From Nocardia asteroides (lineage in GTDB: Bacteria > Actinomycetota > Actinomycetes > Mycobacteriales > Mycobacteriaceae), in the NCBI GenBank assembly GCA_019930625.1, contig CP082844.1:6510001-6574000 (forward strand): a DNA stretch of 64,000 nucleotides. Direction: 5' to 3'. This document shows, one piece after another, positions 46,025-54,081 of the stretch; the stretch's first letter is position 1, and each line of letters begins with the position of its first letter. The notes beneath the pieces were generated by a model that made no database searches, was not told the DNA's origin, and was given only the letters and a program-made list of their open reading frames with translations. The translations under genes were made by a program, and so were the position numbers.

Positions 46025-47086
46025 ATGCGCGTCGTTGTGGTCGGTGCCACCGGAAACGTCGGGACCAGCGTGCTGGAGACGCTGTCGGGCGAGGCAGCGG
46101 TCAGCTCGATCGTCGGGATCGCGCGGCGCGTGCCGGGCAAGCTGCGCGACGGCGTCGAATGGGTCCGCGCGGACGTGCGGACCGACGACCTGGAATCCCA
46201 CTTCCACGGGGCCGACGTCGTGGTGCATCTGGCCTGGTTGTTCCAGCCCACTCATCAGCCCTTGGTCACGTGGCGCGCGAATGTCGGCGGCACCGAACGC
46301 GTGCTGCGCGCCGTGGCCGCGGCACAGGTCCCCGCTCTGATCTACGCCTCGTCCGTCGGCGCCTACTCCCCGTGTCACGACGACGAGCCGGTGCCGGAGA
46401 GTTGGCCGACCGACGGATGGCCACCGGCCGCGTACACGCGTGAGAAGGCTTACGTCGAAAGACTTCTGGATCGGTTCGAGGCCGAGAACCCGGACCGCCG
46501 GGTGGTTCGCATGCGCCCGGGATTCATCTTCCGACGGGAGACCGCCAGCCAGCAACGGCGCCTGTTCGCTGGTCCGCTGCTGCCGAATCGCCTGATCCGG
46601 CCCGGACTGCCGCCGGTCCTGCCGATTCCGCGGGGGCTGCGATTCCAGGCGGTACACAGTGACGATGCCGGCCGCGCCTACACGCTCGCGATCACCACCG
46701 ACGCCCGTGGACCGTTCAACCTGGCCGCGGAACCGGTGATCGACCGCGACCGGTTGGCCGAGTTGTTCGATGCGCGTGTGGTGACCGTGCCGCCCGCGCT
46801 GGTGCGCGCGGCGCTGGCGGTGGGATGGCACGCCAGGGCGCTGCCCGCGGCGCCGGACCTGTTTGACGCGGTGATGCGGCTGCCGCTGCTGGATACCGGC
46901 CGCGCGCGGGCAGAGCTGGGTTGGACGCCGCGGTTCACGGCCGTCGACACCCTCCGGCAGTTGCTCGCCGGGTTGCGCGCGGGCGCAGGAGAGGACACTC
47001 CGCCCCTGGCTCGCGACGCGGGTGGCCCCTGGCGATGGCGCGAGTTCACCTCCGGGGTCGGTGGTCGAGAGCTGGGCGTCGGCTGA
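46025..47086 (+). CDS. NAD-dependent epimerase/dehydratase (extended SDR)
   Basis: ATG 46025 follows AAGGAG, giving 353 residues. The cofactor motif VVVGATGNVGTSVLETL is at the N-terminus; VVHLAWLFQP, the catalytic-region IYASSVGAYSP and YTREKAYVERLLDRFE (Tyr and Lys) follow, and VVRMRPGFIFRRE is the extended-SDR substrate-side motif. The C-terminal part fits nucleoside-sugar epimerase-like proteins; the substrate is unknown. No sugar-metabolism genes are adjacent. Confidence 0.88.
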   Translation: MRVVVVGATGNVGTSVLETLSGEAAVSSIVGIARRVPGKLRDGVEWVRADVRTDDLESHFHGADVVVHLAWLFQPTHQPLVTWRANVGGTERVLRAVAAAQVPALIYASSVGAYSPCHDDEPVPESWPTDGWPPAAYTREKAYVERLLDRFEAENPDRRVVRMRPGFIFRRETASQQRRLFAGPLLPNRLIRPGLPPVLPIPRGLRFQAVHSDDAGRAYTLAITTDARGPFNLAAEPVIDRDRLAELFDARVVTVPPALVRAALAVGWHARALPAAPDLFDAVMRLPLLDTGRARAELGWTPRFTAVDTLRQLLAGLRAGAGEDTPPLARDAGGPWRWREFTSGVGGRELGVG

Positions 47087-47351
47087 GGTCCGGTCGGCGT
47101 CCGGAATTCCGCTCGCCGCCGAAGCCGCGGATCGGCCCACCGAGGCTGTTTTCCCCCATGCGCGGATGGCGACGGTTCGAATGGACCACGCGCTCGGAGA
47201 GGAAGCGTCGGGCCCGGACGTGGTGAGACGTCACTGACCCGACTACCGCTGAGACACCGGGGAATCGGGCAACCCGACCCCGTTCTCCGGCACATCCGCC
47301 CCTTCCGACCGGGCGGCATCCTCCGTTGCCGAGCGAATGGCGGTGAACGGG

Positions 47352-48041
47352 TTACTTCGCCGGGTAGGGCGCGTTGATCGTGGTGAAGTACTGGATCGCC
47401 GCGCCGATGGCCACCGGTGCGGTGACCAGGATCTGGCCCGCGACGGTACCCAGCGCGCCGACCGCGGCGACGCCCACGAGGCAGCCCACAGCCGCGGCCG
47501 GGATGAACGGACCGAACAAACCGGCGATGGTGCCCGCGGCGATGGTCGCGCCCGCGATGCCGCCGAGGACACAACCGACGGCCGCGCCGCCGATGCCGCC
47601 GACCAGAGTGCCGATGGTGGCGCCCATGCTGATGGTGCTGGTCATACGGGACCAAGCGGCCTGCTCACGGTCGTACTCGGTCTTCCACGGCGCCTTGTCC
47701 TCGAACGGCAGCGCGACCGGCTCGTAGACCGCACGGTCCAGCGACAGGTCCGGCGTGAGTGTCGCGGTGCGGCCGGAGATCTCGGCGATGATCGGGAACT
47801 CGAACTCGTCGAGGGTGAACGTCAGCGGCGTGCCCGCGACGGTGACGCCGTCTCGGGACTTGACTTTCAGCGTCGCATCCTCGACAACCAATGCGCCCGA
47901 GTCGATTTCGATGATCGAGGCCGTGTCGGTGGCGTGCGCGGTGAAGGAGATGGCCCGGTCGTCACCCGGGTCGGCGTGCGCGGTGGCCGTCACGGCGGTC
48001 AGGGCGGCGAGCGCGGGCACGGCAAGTGTCCTCAACAACAT
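47352..48041 (-). CDS. Secreted protein with C-terminal glycine-zipper region
   Basis: 229 residues. A Sec signal peptide (MLLRTLAVPALAALTAVTAT then AHA) precedes a beta-rich domain (ISFTAHATDTASIIEIDSGA to FEFPIIAEISGRTATLTPDL). After the conserved APWKTEYDREQAAWSRM comes a long Gly/Ala hydrophobic region (TIGTLVGGIGGAAVGCVLGG, AVGCLVGVAAVGALGTVAGQ) typical of glycine-zipper membrane insertion, ending PAK. This family is common in Nocardia with no known function. The divergent region carries a Fur-like box. A frameshifted relative is at 1697-1830. Confidence 0.8.
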   Translation of the reverse strand: MLLRTLAVPALAALTAVTATAHADPGDDRAISFTAHATDTASIIEIDSGALVVEDATLKVKSRDGVTVAGTPLTFTLDEFEFPIIAEISGRTATLTPDLSLDRAVYEPVALPFEDKAPWKTEYDREQAAWSRMTSTISMGATIGTLVGGIGGAAVGCVLGGIAGATIAAGTIAGLFGPFIPAAAVGCLVGVAAVGALGTVAGQILVTAPVAIGAAIQYFTTINAPYPAK

Positions 48042-48097
48042 GGGGGTTTCCTCATCGTGAAATCGGTCGGGCTGAAGTGCCCAACTCGACCATTATT

Positions 48098-48116
48098 GAT
48101 AATGATTGTCGTTATC
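48098..48116. promoter_or_regulatory. Fur-like (metal-responsive) box
   Basis: GATAATGATTGTCGTTATC matches 16 of 19 positions of the classical Fur consensus. It lies between the glycine-zipper protein and the ABC-transporter side, so it could repress either or both under iron (or zinc) sufficiency. Which regulator reads it (Fur, Zur or an IdeR relative) cannot be told from the site alone. Confidence 0.6.
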
Positions 48117-48193
48117 ATCAACTTCTTCACGACAGTTGTTGCAGCACAGACCTTTCACCCTTCTCGACCAGCGACCGCCCTTGCGCACTTAGT

Positions 48194-48212
48194 GGAAATG
48201 GTTATCATTATT
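48194..48212. promoter_or_regulatory. Second, weaker Fur-like box
   Basis: GGAAATGGTTATCATTATT matches 14 of 19 Fur consensus positions, with the right half (ATCATTAT) perfect. It is 24 bases before the ATP-grasp pseudogene start and is the closer site to the transporter operon. Confidence 0.5.
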
Positions 48213-48236
48213 TGCTGCTCGACACTTGGAGGGTTT

Positions 48237-48555
48237 GTGGGACATCTGCTGAGGGTGGAGACCTGGGCCGGCTCGATGAGCACGCTGCTTCCGGCCGGAA
48301 TACGCGACGGAGGACATACGAGACGGTCACCGTGCGCGGCCACGCCACCGTGGTCGGCGTGACCGACAAGCGGCTCACCGGAGTGCCCGCGTTGAACGAG
48401 GCAGGCGCATGTTCCCGGCCGCGCTGAACGCCGACGAGCAGGCAGCGGTCAGCGCGGTGGCCCGTGCCGCGATCGCGGCGCTCGGCCTCGACGACACCGT
48501 CGCGCCGGACTGGACCGTGCCGTCGCGACGCGCCGCGGACGTGGTGAGCCGATGA
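48237..48555 (+). pseudogene. ATP-grasp enzyme pseudogene (internal deletions, three frames)
   Basis: From GTG 48237 (behind GGAGGG) the sequence reads GHLLRVETWAGSMSTLLPAG, the usual beginning of a pre-ATP-grasp domain. It then jumps frame to YETVTVRGHATVVGVTDKRL, which belongs to the middle of an ATP-grasp fold about 200 residues later. It changes frame again near 48409 to MFPAALNADEQAAVSAVARA and ends VVSR, without the metal-binding end. The final TGA overlaps the ABC ATPase start, showing it was once translationally coupled to the transporter. The ligase product is unknown. Confidence 0.65.
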
Positions 48556-49361
48556 TCACGGTGGACGACGTAGCCTTCTCATATGACGGTCGGATCGTGC
48601 TCGACGGCGTCGGGCTGGTCGCCGAGCCCGGCACGACCGTCGGCTTGATCGGTCCCAACGGCTCGGGCAAATCCACACTGTTGCGCCTGCTCTACCGCGC
48701 GCTGCGGCCGCGGTCGGGTGTGGTGGCCATCGACGGCACTCCCGTCGAGGCGCTGCGCGGGCGCGAGCTGGCGGCGCGCCTGGCCGTGGTAGCCCAGGAG
48801 TCGCCCGCCGAGACGCCCATCACCGTCGCCGAGACCGTGCTGCTCGGCCGCGCGCCGTGGGCCGGTGCGCTGCAGGGTTACTCGCGTGCCGACCGGATCG
48901 CCGCCGCCACGGCGCTCGCTCGCGTCGGCGCCCGTCACCTGGCCGATCGCCCCTACACCGCGCTTTCCGGCGGGGAGCGCCAACGGGTCCTCATCGCACG
49001 CGCGCTGGCGCAGCAGGCCGACCACCTGCTGCTCGACGAACCGACGAATCATCTCGACATCGGCTACCAGCACGAATTACTCGGTCTGATCCGCGATCTG
49101 ACGACCACGACCACGCTGGTGGTGCTGCACGACCTGAATCTTGCCGCCCGCTACTGCGACCGCTTGGTGCTGCTGCACCAAGGCCGGGTGGCCGCCGCGG
49201 GGCCGGTCGAGGAAGTGCTCACGCCCGGCATCCTCGAACCCGTCTACGGCGTCTCGGTCCACATGTCGGCCGCGTTCGGCGCGATTCAACTGCTGTTCGG
49301 CCCGCGCGAGGTGGCATCGCCCGCCGAGGCGCTCGATACCGGGAAGGCTGCCGTCCGATGA
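48552..49361 (+). CDS. FecE/BtuD-type ABC transporter ATP-binding protein
   Basis: 269 residues from ATG 48552. Walker A is IGPNGSGKSTLLRLLYRAL, the signature is TALSGGERQRVLIARALAQQ, Walker B is HLLLDEPTNHLDIGYQHELL and the switch His is in LVVLHDLNLAARYCDR. It matches the ATPases of iron-siderophore, haem and cobalamin importers. Neighbours give a complete importer: ATPase, permease and lipoprotein binder, with ATGA coupling to the permease. The F420-0 transporter subgroup is an alternative label. Probably induced by metal limitation through the upstream boxes. Confidence 0.9.
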   Translation: MITVDDVAFSYDGRIVLDGVGLVAEPGTTVGLIGPNGSGKSTLLRLLYRALRPRSGVVAIDGTPVEALRGRELAARLAVVAQESPAETPITVAETVLLGRAPWAGALQGYSRADRIAAATALARVGARHLADRPYTALSGGERQRVLIARALAQQADHLLLDEPTNHLDIGYQHELLGLIRDLTTTTTLVVLHDLNLAARYCDRLVLLHQGRVAAAGPVEEVLTPGILEPVYGVSVHMSAAFGAIQLLFGPREVASPAEALDTGKAAVR

Positions 49362-50440
49362 CAACGACCCGGTCGCACACCGAGGACGCCGACGATCTGG
49401 AATACGCGCGACACCGCGCGACGACCCTGCTGTGGCTCGGCGGGCTCGGCGCCACGCTGGCAGTGGCGCTGATCGTGGCCACCGGGCTGGGCCCGGTGTG
49501 GGTGCCGCCCGGCACCGTCGCGCGCATCGTCGGCCACCACACCTTCGGGACGCCCGTGGTCGCGGACTGGACACCGGCCCAGGATTCCATCGTCTGGCTG
49601 GTGCGCGTGCCGCGCGTGCTGCTCGGCGCGATGGTCGGCGCGGCGCTGGCCGTCGCGGGCGCGGTGCTGCAAACCATGGTGCGCAACGTGCTCGCCGACC
49701 CGCACATCCTCGGCGTCACCTCCGGCGCGTCGACCGGCGCGGCGGTGTCACTGCTGTTCGGCGTCACCGCGGCCACCGCGGGCGCGCTGGCGGCCAGCGC
49801 GTTCGCCGGTGCGCTGGCCGCGACGGTCCTGCTGTTCGCCATCGCCAGGATCAACGGGCAGATGACCTCGCTGCGGCTGCTGCTGGGCGGGGTCACCATC
49901 GGTTACCTGTTCTCCGCGGCCACCAGTTTCCTGATCTTCGCCTCCGACAATCAGGAAGGCGCCCGGACCGTGCTGTTCTGGCTGCTCGGTTCGCTGAGTT
50001 CGGCAGGCTGGTCGTCGGTGACCACCACGGCGCTGGTCACCGTGGCCGCGGTCGGTTCCTTGCTGCTGCTGGCCACGCGGTTGGACGTGCTCGCCGCGGG
50101 TGACGACACCGCCCGCGCGCTGGGCCAATCGCCGGTGCGGCTCCGGATGCTCGCGCTGGGCATCGTCGCGCTCGCCATCGGCGCGGTCGTCGCGGTCGCG
50201 GGCGCGATCGGCTTCGTCGGCCTGATCGTGCCGCATGTCGCCCGCCTCTGCGGCGGCGGCACGCATCGCAGGCTGATCCCGCTCTCGGCGGTGCTGGGCG
50301 CCCTGTTCCTGGTCGTCGCGGACGTCGCGGCCCGCGTCGTCTTCGCGCCCCGCGAGCTGCCGCTGGGCATCGTCACCGCCGTCGTCGGCGCGCCGCTGCT
50401 GCTGATGCTGATCCGCCGGTTCCGGCAGTCACCCGCCTGA
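49358..50440 (+). CDS. FecCD-family ABC transporter permease
   Basis: 360 residues, starting in the ATPase stop (ATGA). About ten membrane helices with the FecCD hallmarks: VWLVRVPRVLLGAMVGAALA, LQTMVRNVLADPHILGVTSG near helix 3, LLLGGVTIGYLFSAATSFLI and GAIGFVGLIVPHVARLCGG. It forms the translocation channel with the ATPase at 48552. The substrate class is metal chelate or corrinoid. Confidence 0.92.
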   Translation: MTTTRSHTEDADDLEYARHRATTLLWLGGLGATLAVALIVATGLGPVWVPPGTVARIVGHHTFGTPVVADWTPAQDSIVWLVRVPRVLLGAMVGAALAVAGAVLQTMVRNVLADPHILGVTSGASTGAAVSLLFGVTAATAGALAASAFAGALAATVLLFAIARINGQMTSLRLLLGGVTIGYLFSAATSFLIFASDNQEGARTVLFWLLGSLSSAGWSSVTTTALVTVAAVGSLLLLATRLDVLAAGDDTARALGQSPVRLRMLALGIVALAIGAVVAVAGAIGFVGLIVPHVARLCGGGTHRRLIPLSAVLGALFLVVADVAARVVFAPRELPLGIVTAVVGAPLLLMLIRRFRQSPA

Positions 50441-50473
50441 AACCGAGTCCGTACGGAAGGAACATCGATCATC

Positions 50474-51451
50474 GTGTCCATTGGTCTCACCCGGGCCGCC
50501 CGGCTCGCGCCGTTACCCGCCGCGCTGCTCGCCGCGGCGCTGCTCACCGGCTGCGGCAGCCCCGCTCCCGCCCCCGTCCAAGCGTCGGAGGGCTTTCCGA
50601 TGACGATCTCGAGCTGTGGCCGCGGCGTGGCCTTCACCGCCGCGCCCCGGCGCGTGGTGACGGTCGGCTCCGTCGCGGCACCACTCATCGCGGCCGCGGG
50701 CGCCGCCGACCGCATCGTCACCCGCACCTTCGAAACCGCGCCGTTTCCCGGCCGGTACGCCGACGCGCTGAAGGACGTCGAAGTCACCGCTCCCACCGGC
50801 GAATTCGCGCGCGAGGAGATCATCAACCGCACGCCCGATCTGGTGGTGAGTTTCGAGGGCGCCGCGGTCACGCCCGATGATCTGGCACGGGTGAACATCC
50901 CGCTGCTGGTGACCCGTGGCTACTGCCGCGATGCCGCGGGAAACTTCGACGACATCTTCGCCGACATCGAGTTGTACGGCCGGTTGTTCGGCACGTCCGC
51001 GGCGGCGAACGCCGAGGTCGCCGCTCTGCGGCAGCGAGTGGCCGCGATCGCCGACCGCCACCGCGCCGATCAGGTGGCCCGGCCCGCCGCGGCGCTGATC
51101 ATCTCACGCGACGGCGCCGAGCTGAGCGCCTACGGCAGCACGAGCACCGTCGCCACCCAGATGCGAATCCTCCGCCTCGACAACGTGTTCGGCGACCTCG
51201 CCGAACGCAACTTCGAAGTCAACACCGAAACGCTGATCCAGCGCGATCCCGAGGTGATCATCCTGCTCACCCAAGGCGCCCAGACCCCGGAATCGGCGCG
51301 CGAGGCGCTGCGCGGCCGCCCCGAACTGGCGGGGCTGCGCGCGATCCGCGCCAACCGGATCGTCGCCGTCCCGTTCGGCTACACCGGCCCGGGACCGGTC
51401 GCCGTCGAGGGCCTGGAAGTACTGGATCGTGAAATCGGAGCGCAACGGTGA
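50474..51451 (+). CDS. Lipoprotein periplasmic-type substrate-binding protein of the FecB/BtuF class
   Basis: 325 residues. The N-terminus is a lipoprotein signal peptide with lipobox LLTGCGS (Cys near residue 28). The class III binding-protein fold follows: RRVVTVGSVAAPLIAAAGAA, TPDLVVSFEGAAVTP, and LIQRDPEVIILLTQGAQTPE with a long linking helix. It delivers the ligand to the permease at 49358. The ligand is not determinable; the SSCG start of the mature part resembles binders of the proposed F420-0 subgroup as well as siderophore binders. Confidence 0.88.
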   Translation: MSIGLTRAARLAPLPAALLAAALLTGCGSPAPAPVQASEGFPMTISSCGRGVAFTAAPRRVVTVGSVAAPLIAAAGAADRIVTRTFETAPFPGRYADALKDVEVTAPTGEFAREEIINRTPDLVVSFEGAAVTPDDLARVNIPLLVTRGYCRDAAGNFDDIFADIELYGRLFGTSAAANAEVAALRQRVAAIADRHRADQVARPAAALIISRDGAELSAYGSTSTVATQMRILRLDNVFGDLAERNFEVNTETLIQRDPEVIILLTQGAQTPESAREALRGRPELAGLRAIRANRIVAVPFGYTGPGPVAVEGLEVLDREIGAQR

Positions 51452-51993
51452 GCGCGCCCGCGGCCACCGGCTACCGACTGCGCGTGGCCTGCCCCGAGGA
51501 TATTCCCGGCGCCCGCAGCGTCATGCTCGACACCTTCTACGAGGTGTTCGGCATCGGTTATCTGCCCGAGCACCATCACGATGTGATCGACCCGGAAACG
51601 GCGTATCTGCGCCACCCGCTCAACCGGCTCTGGGTCGCCGAGCACGAAGGCCGCGTCGTCGCCACCACCGCGATCCGCGCCCAGGGTCCGCGTCATCCAC
51701 CACACCCGCAGTGGCTGGCCGAACAATTCCCCGACCAGAGCACCGCGCAGCTGTTCCGGGTCTACGTTCGCCCTGAGCACCACCGGCGTGGTCTGGCCAC
51801 ACAATTGGTCGGCGCGGCGATCGACTACGTCTCCGCAACACCGGAATTCGAGCGGCTGTATCTGCACACCGACGCCAGGACTCCAGGAGCCTTGGACTTC
51901 TGGCTCACTTTCGGCGAGATCATCCACGACGCCCGCGGGCCCGGTCCCGGGTTCCAGACCGTTCACCTGGAGATCCCGCTGACTCGCACGTAA
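51448..51993 (+). CDS. GNAT-family N-acetyltransferase
   Basis: 181 residues from a GTG overlapping the binding-protein stop (GTGA), so it is the last gene of the importer operon. The acetyl-CoA loop is FRVYVRPEHHRRGLATQLVG, followed by YVSATPEFERLYLHTDA, and the N-terminal RVACPEDIPGARSVMLDTFY is usual for GNAT. It may modify the imported chelate or a metabolite made by the lost ATP-grasp enzyme; this is inference from context. Confidence 0.85.
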   Translation: MSAPAATGYRLRVACPEDIPGARSVMLDTFYEVFGIGYLPEHHHDVIDPETAYLRHPLNRLWVAEHEGRVVATTAIRAQGPRHPPHPQWLAEQFPDQSTAQLFRVYVRPEHHRRGLATQLVGAAIDYVSATPEFERLYLHTDARTPGALDFWLTFGEIIHDARGPGPGFQTVHLEIPLTRT

Positions 51994-52014
51994 CGCTGTG
52001 CCACAGTTGGGCGC

Positions 52015-52554
52015 ATGACGACCCGCGCCCAACTACGCAAGGCCGCGCTGGCGCTGCCCGAGACCGTCGAACAGAGCACCCGATCCGGTGTGGTCGCGTT
52101 CGCCGTGCGCGACAAACAGTTCGCGGCGGTAGGCGAGGACGGGCGAGCCCAGCTTCATCTGTCCGGACCGGACGCCGACGAAGTCCTGTCGGCGCACCCG
52201 ACCGCCGAGCGGCTGACCCGTGGCGCCGTGCCGATCGGCGTCCGCATCTCGCTGTCGGATATCAACGGCCAGCAGCTCAACCACTGGGTGCGGCGCGCCT
52301 GGCTCGCGCGAGCGCCGAAACGGCTCGCGGCACAGGTGTCCGCCGGGGACGACGTGGACGCCGTCGTGAGCGACTTGCCCATGGCCATCGGCAGACCGGC
52401 CCGCCAAGCGCTGGTCGCCGCCGGGATCACCACGCTCGCGCAGGTCGCCGCGTCTACGCAGACGCAACTGCTGGCGCTGCACGGCGTCGGCCCGAAAGCC
52501 GTTCGCCTGCTGCGCGAAGCGCTCGAAACGACCGGACGTTCGCTCGAGGAGTGA
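52015..52554 (+). CDS. MmcQ/YjbR-like domain fused to a helix-hairpin-helix domain
   Basis: 179 residues. The N-terminal 110 residues are MmcQ/YjbR-like (LRKAALALPETVEQSTRSGV, VVAFAVRDKQFAAVGEDGRA, RAWLARAPKRLAAQ), a DNA-binding fold. The C-terminus (GRPARQALVAAGITTLAQVA, ALHGVGPKAVRLLREALE) is a Rad51/polymerase-type helix-hairpin-helix. The fusion suggests nucleic-acid binding; no specific role is known. It starts 21 bases after the GNAT stop. Confidence 0.82.
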   Translation: MTTRAQLRKAALALPETVEQSTRSGVVAFAVRDKQFAAVGEDGRAQLHLSGPDADEVLSAHPTAERLTRGAVPIGVRISLSDINGQQLNHWVRRAWLARAPKRLAAQVSAGDDVDAVVSDLPMAIGRPARQALVAAGITTLAQVAASTQTQLLALHGVGPKAVRLLREALETTGRSLEE

Positions 52555-52558
52555 ACCG

Positions 52559-53158
52559 CTATGCGCGGACCGTGGTCAGCACTTGCTCGATGCGGGCGCG
52601 CAACGACCGGCCCGCCGCGTGCAAGGGTTCGGTGGAGCGCAGGGTGCGGCTGAGGACGAAAGCGCCCTCGAGGGCGGTGAGGACGGCGAGGATGAGGTCG
52701 CGCGCATCCGTGACCGGCAGGCCACGCCGGACGAAATAGTCGGTGCCCTCGTCGATCCACGCGGCGATGACCTCGGCCGCGACTTCGCGCAGCGCGGGTT
52801 CGCTGTCGGCGACCTCCCCCGCGACGGTGCCGACCGGGCACATGTTGATCCAGCCGGTCTGCTCGATCTGCTCGGCGGCGGCCGCGAAGGCGGCGGGCAC
52901 CGCTTCGCGCAGGTCGTCATGGGGATCGAGCAGCAGGGGCAGCAACTGGATGTACGCGGCTCCGGACACGCGCAGCGCGGCGGCGGCGATCTGGGGTTTG
53001 CCGCCCGGGAAGTGGTGATAGAGGGAGCCCATCGGGGCCTCGGCGGCGACAGTGATCTGTTTGACGCTGGTTCCCGCGTAGCCCTGGGTGCGCATCAGCT
53101 CGGCCGTCGCGGTCACGAGGCGTTCCCGGGTGCTGGTTGACATCTTCTCGGTCACCAT
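52559..53158 (-). CDS. TetR-family repressor (LmrA/YxaF-type)
   Basis: 199 residues. The DNA-binding part is RERLVTATAELMRTQGYAGT and SVKQITVAAEAPMGSLYHHF, and PGGKPQIAAAALRVSG continues the fold. The C-terminal domain (MCPVGTVAGEVADSEPALRE, VRRGLPVTDARDLILAVLTA) is that of LmrA/YxaF repressors. It is divergent from the hydrolase at 53209 and two palindromes fill the gap, so it most likely represses that gene. Confidence 0.88.
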   Translation of the reverse strand: MVTEKMSTSTRERLVTATAELMRTQGYAGTSVKQITVAAEAPMGSLYHHFPGGKPQIAAAALRVSGAAYIQLLPLLLDPHDDLREAVPAAFAAAAEQIEQTGWINMCPVGTVAGEVADSEPALREVAAEVIAAWIDEGTDYFVRRGLPVTDARDLILAVLTALEGAFVLSRTLRSTEPLHAAGRSLRARIEQVLTTVRA

Positions 53159-53164
53159 TCCAGA

Positions 53165-53193
53165 CTAGAGCAAATACTCTAGAGCGATCGCTC
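53165..53193. promoter_or_regulatory. Two operator palindromes between TetR and hydrolase genes
   Basis: CTAGAGcaaataCTCTAG (53165-53182) is a perfect inverted repeat and the adjoining GAGCGATCGCTC (53182-53193) is a perfect 12-bp palindrome. They share the half-site TAGAGC. Placement within the 50-bp divergent promoter fits binding by the TetR-family repressor. Confidence 0.5.
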
Positions 53194-53208
53194 GAATGGA
53201 GGCGGAAC

Positions 53209-54069
53209 ATGCCTGTCGTCGAACTCCCCGCGGGCCGGGTGCACTATGTCGAGCGCGGTGACGGACCTCCGGTCGTCCTGCTACACGGCCTGCTGATGAA
53301 CCACACGCTGTGGGACGACGTACTCGACGCCCTTCCCAGCGGCTTCCGCTATGTGCTGCCGGACCTGCCGCTCGGCGCCCATCCTCTCCCGCTGCGCCCC
53401 GATGTCGACCTGAGCCTGCGCGGCTTGAATCGGCTGGTCGCCGATTTCCTCGAAGCCTTGGACCTGCGCGAGGTGACGCTCGTGCACAGCGATTGGGGCG
53501 GAGCGCTGTTCCTCACCGCCTACGGGCTCGACCGACGCGTCGGCAGGCTGATCGTGCTGCCGTGCGAGGCATTCGACAATTTCCCACCCGGTTTGCCGGG
53601 CAAGATGGCCACCGTCGCCACCTATCTCCCCGGTGGGATCTCGCTGGCGCTACGGCAATTGCGTGTGCCCTGGCTGCGCCGCTCGCCGCTGCTGTTCGGC
53701 TGGATGGCGCGGCGCCCGCTGCCCGACGCGCTGGTGCGCGGCTGGACCGAGCCGGGGTTGCGGGACGCCCGGATCCGGCGGGACCTGCTGGCCTATACCA
53801 AGTCGGGCTTCCGCAAACCGGAGTTGATCGCGAATACCGGAGCGCTGCGCGACTTCCAGGGGGACGCGCTGATCCTGTGGTCGTCGGCGGGCAAGGTGAT
53901 GCCCCGCGAGCACGGACGCAGGCTCGCCGAACTCATGCCGAAGGCGAAGCTGGTCGAAATCGACGACGCCTACGTCCTTTCCATGCTCGACCAGCCCGCG
54001 GCGGTCGCCGATGCGATGACGGCGTTCCTGGTCGAGAGCCACCGCGCACCGGAACCGAACACGCGCTAG
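53209..54069 (+). CDS. Alpha/beta-fold hydrolase with haloalkane-dehalogenase-like elbow
   Basis: ATG 53209 follows GGAGGCGG, giving 286 residues. The fold is clear: GDGPPVVLLHGLLMNHTLWD with the oxyanion-side LHG, and the nucleophile elbow LVHSDWGGALFL with Asp95 in place of Ser, as in haloalkane dehalogenases. The usual acid (WxxDD) is replaced in LILWSSAGKVMPREHG and the final His is absent in EIDDAYVLSMLDQP. This subfamily therefore may not be a classical hydrolase. Regulated by the divergent TetR gene. Confidence 0.85.
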   Translation: MPVVELPAGRVHYVERGDGPPVVLLHGLLMNHTLWDDVLDALPSGFRYVLPDLPLGAHPLPLRPDVDLSLRGLNRLVADFLEALDLREVTLVHSDWGGALFLTAYGLDRRVGRLIVLPCEAFDNFPPGLPGKMATVATYLPGGISLALRQLRVPWLRRSPLLFGWMARRPLPDALVRGWTEPGLRDARIRRDLLAYTKSGFRKPELIANTGALRDFQGDALILWSSAGKVMPREHGRRLAELMPKAKLVEIDDAYVLSMLDQPAAVADAMTAFLVESHRAPEPNTR

Positions 54070-54081
54070 ACGCGCAGGCGC

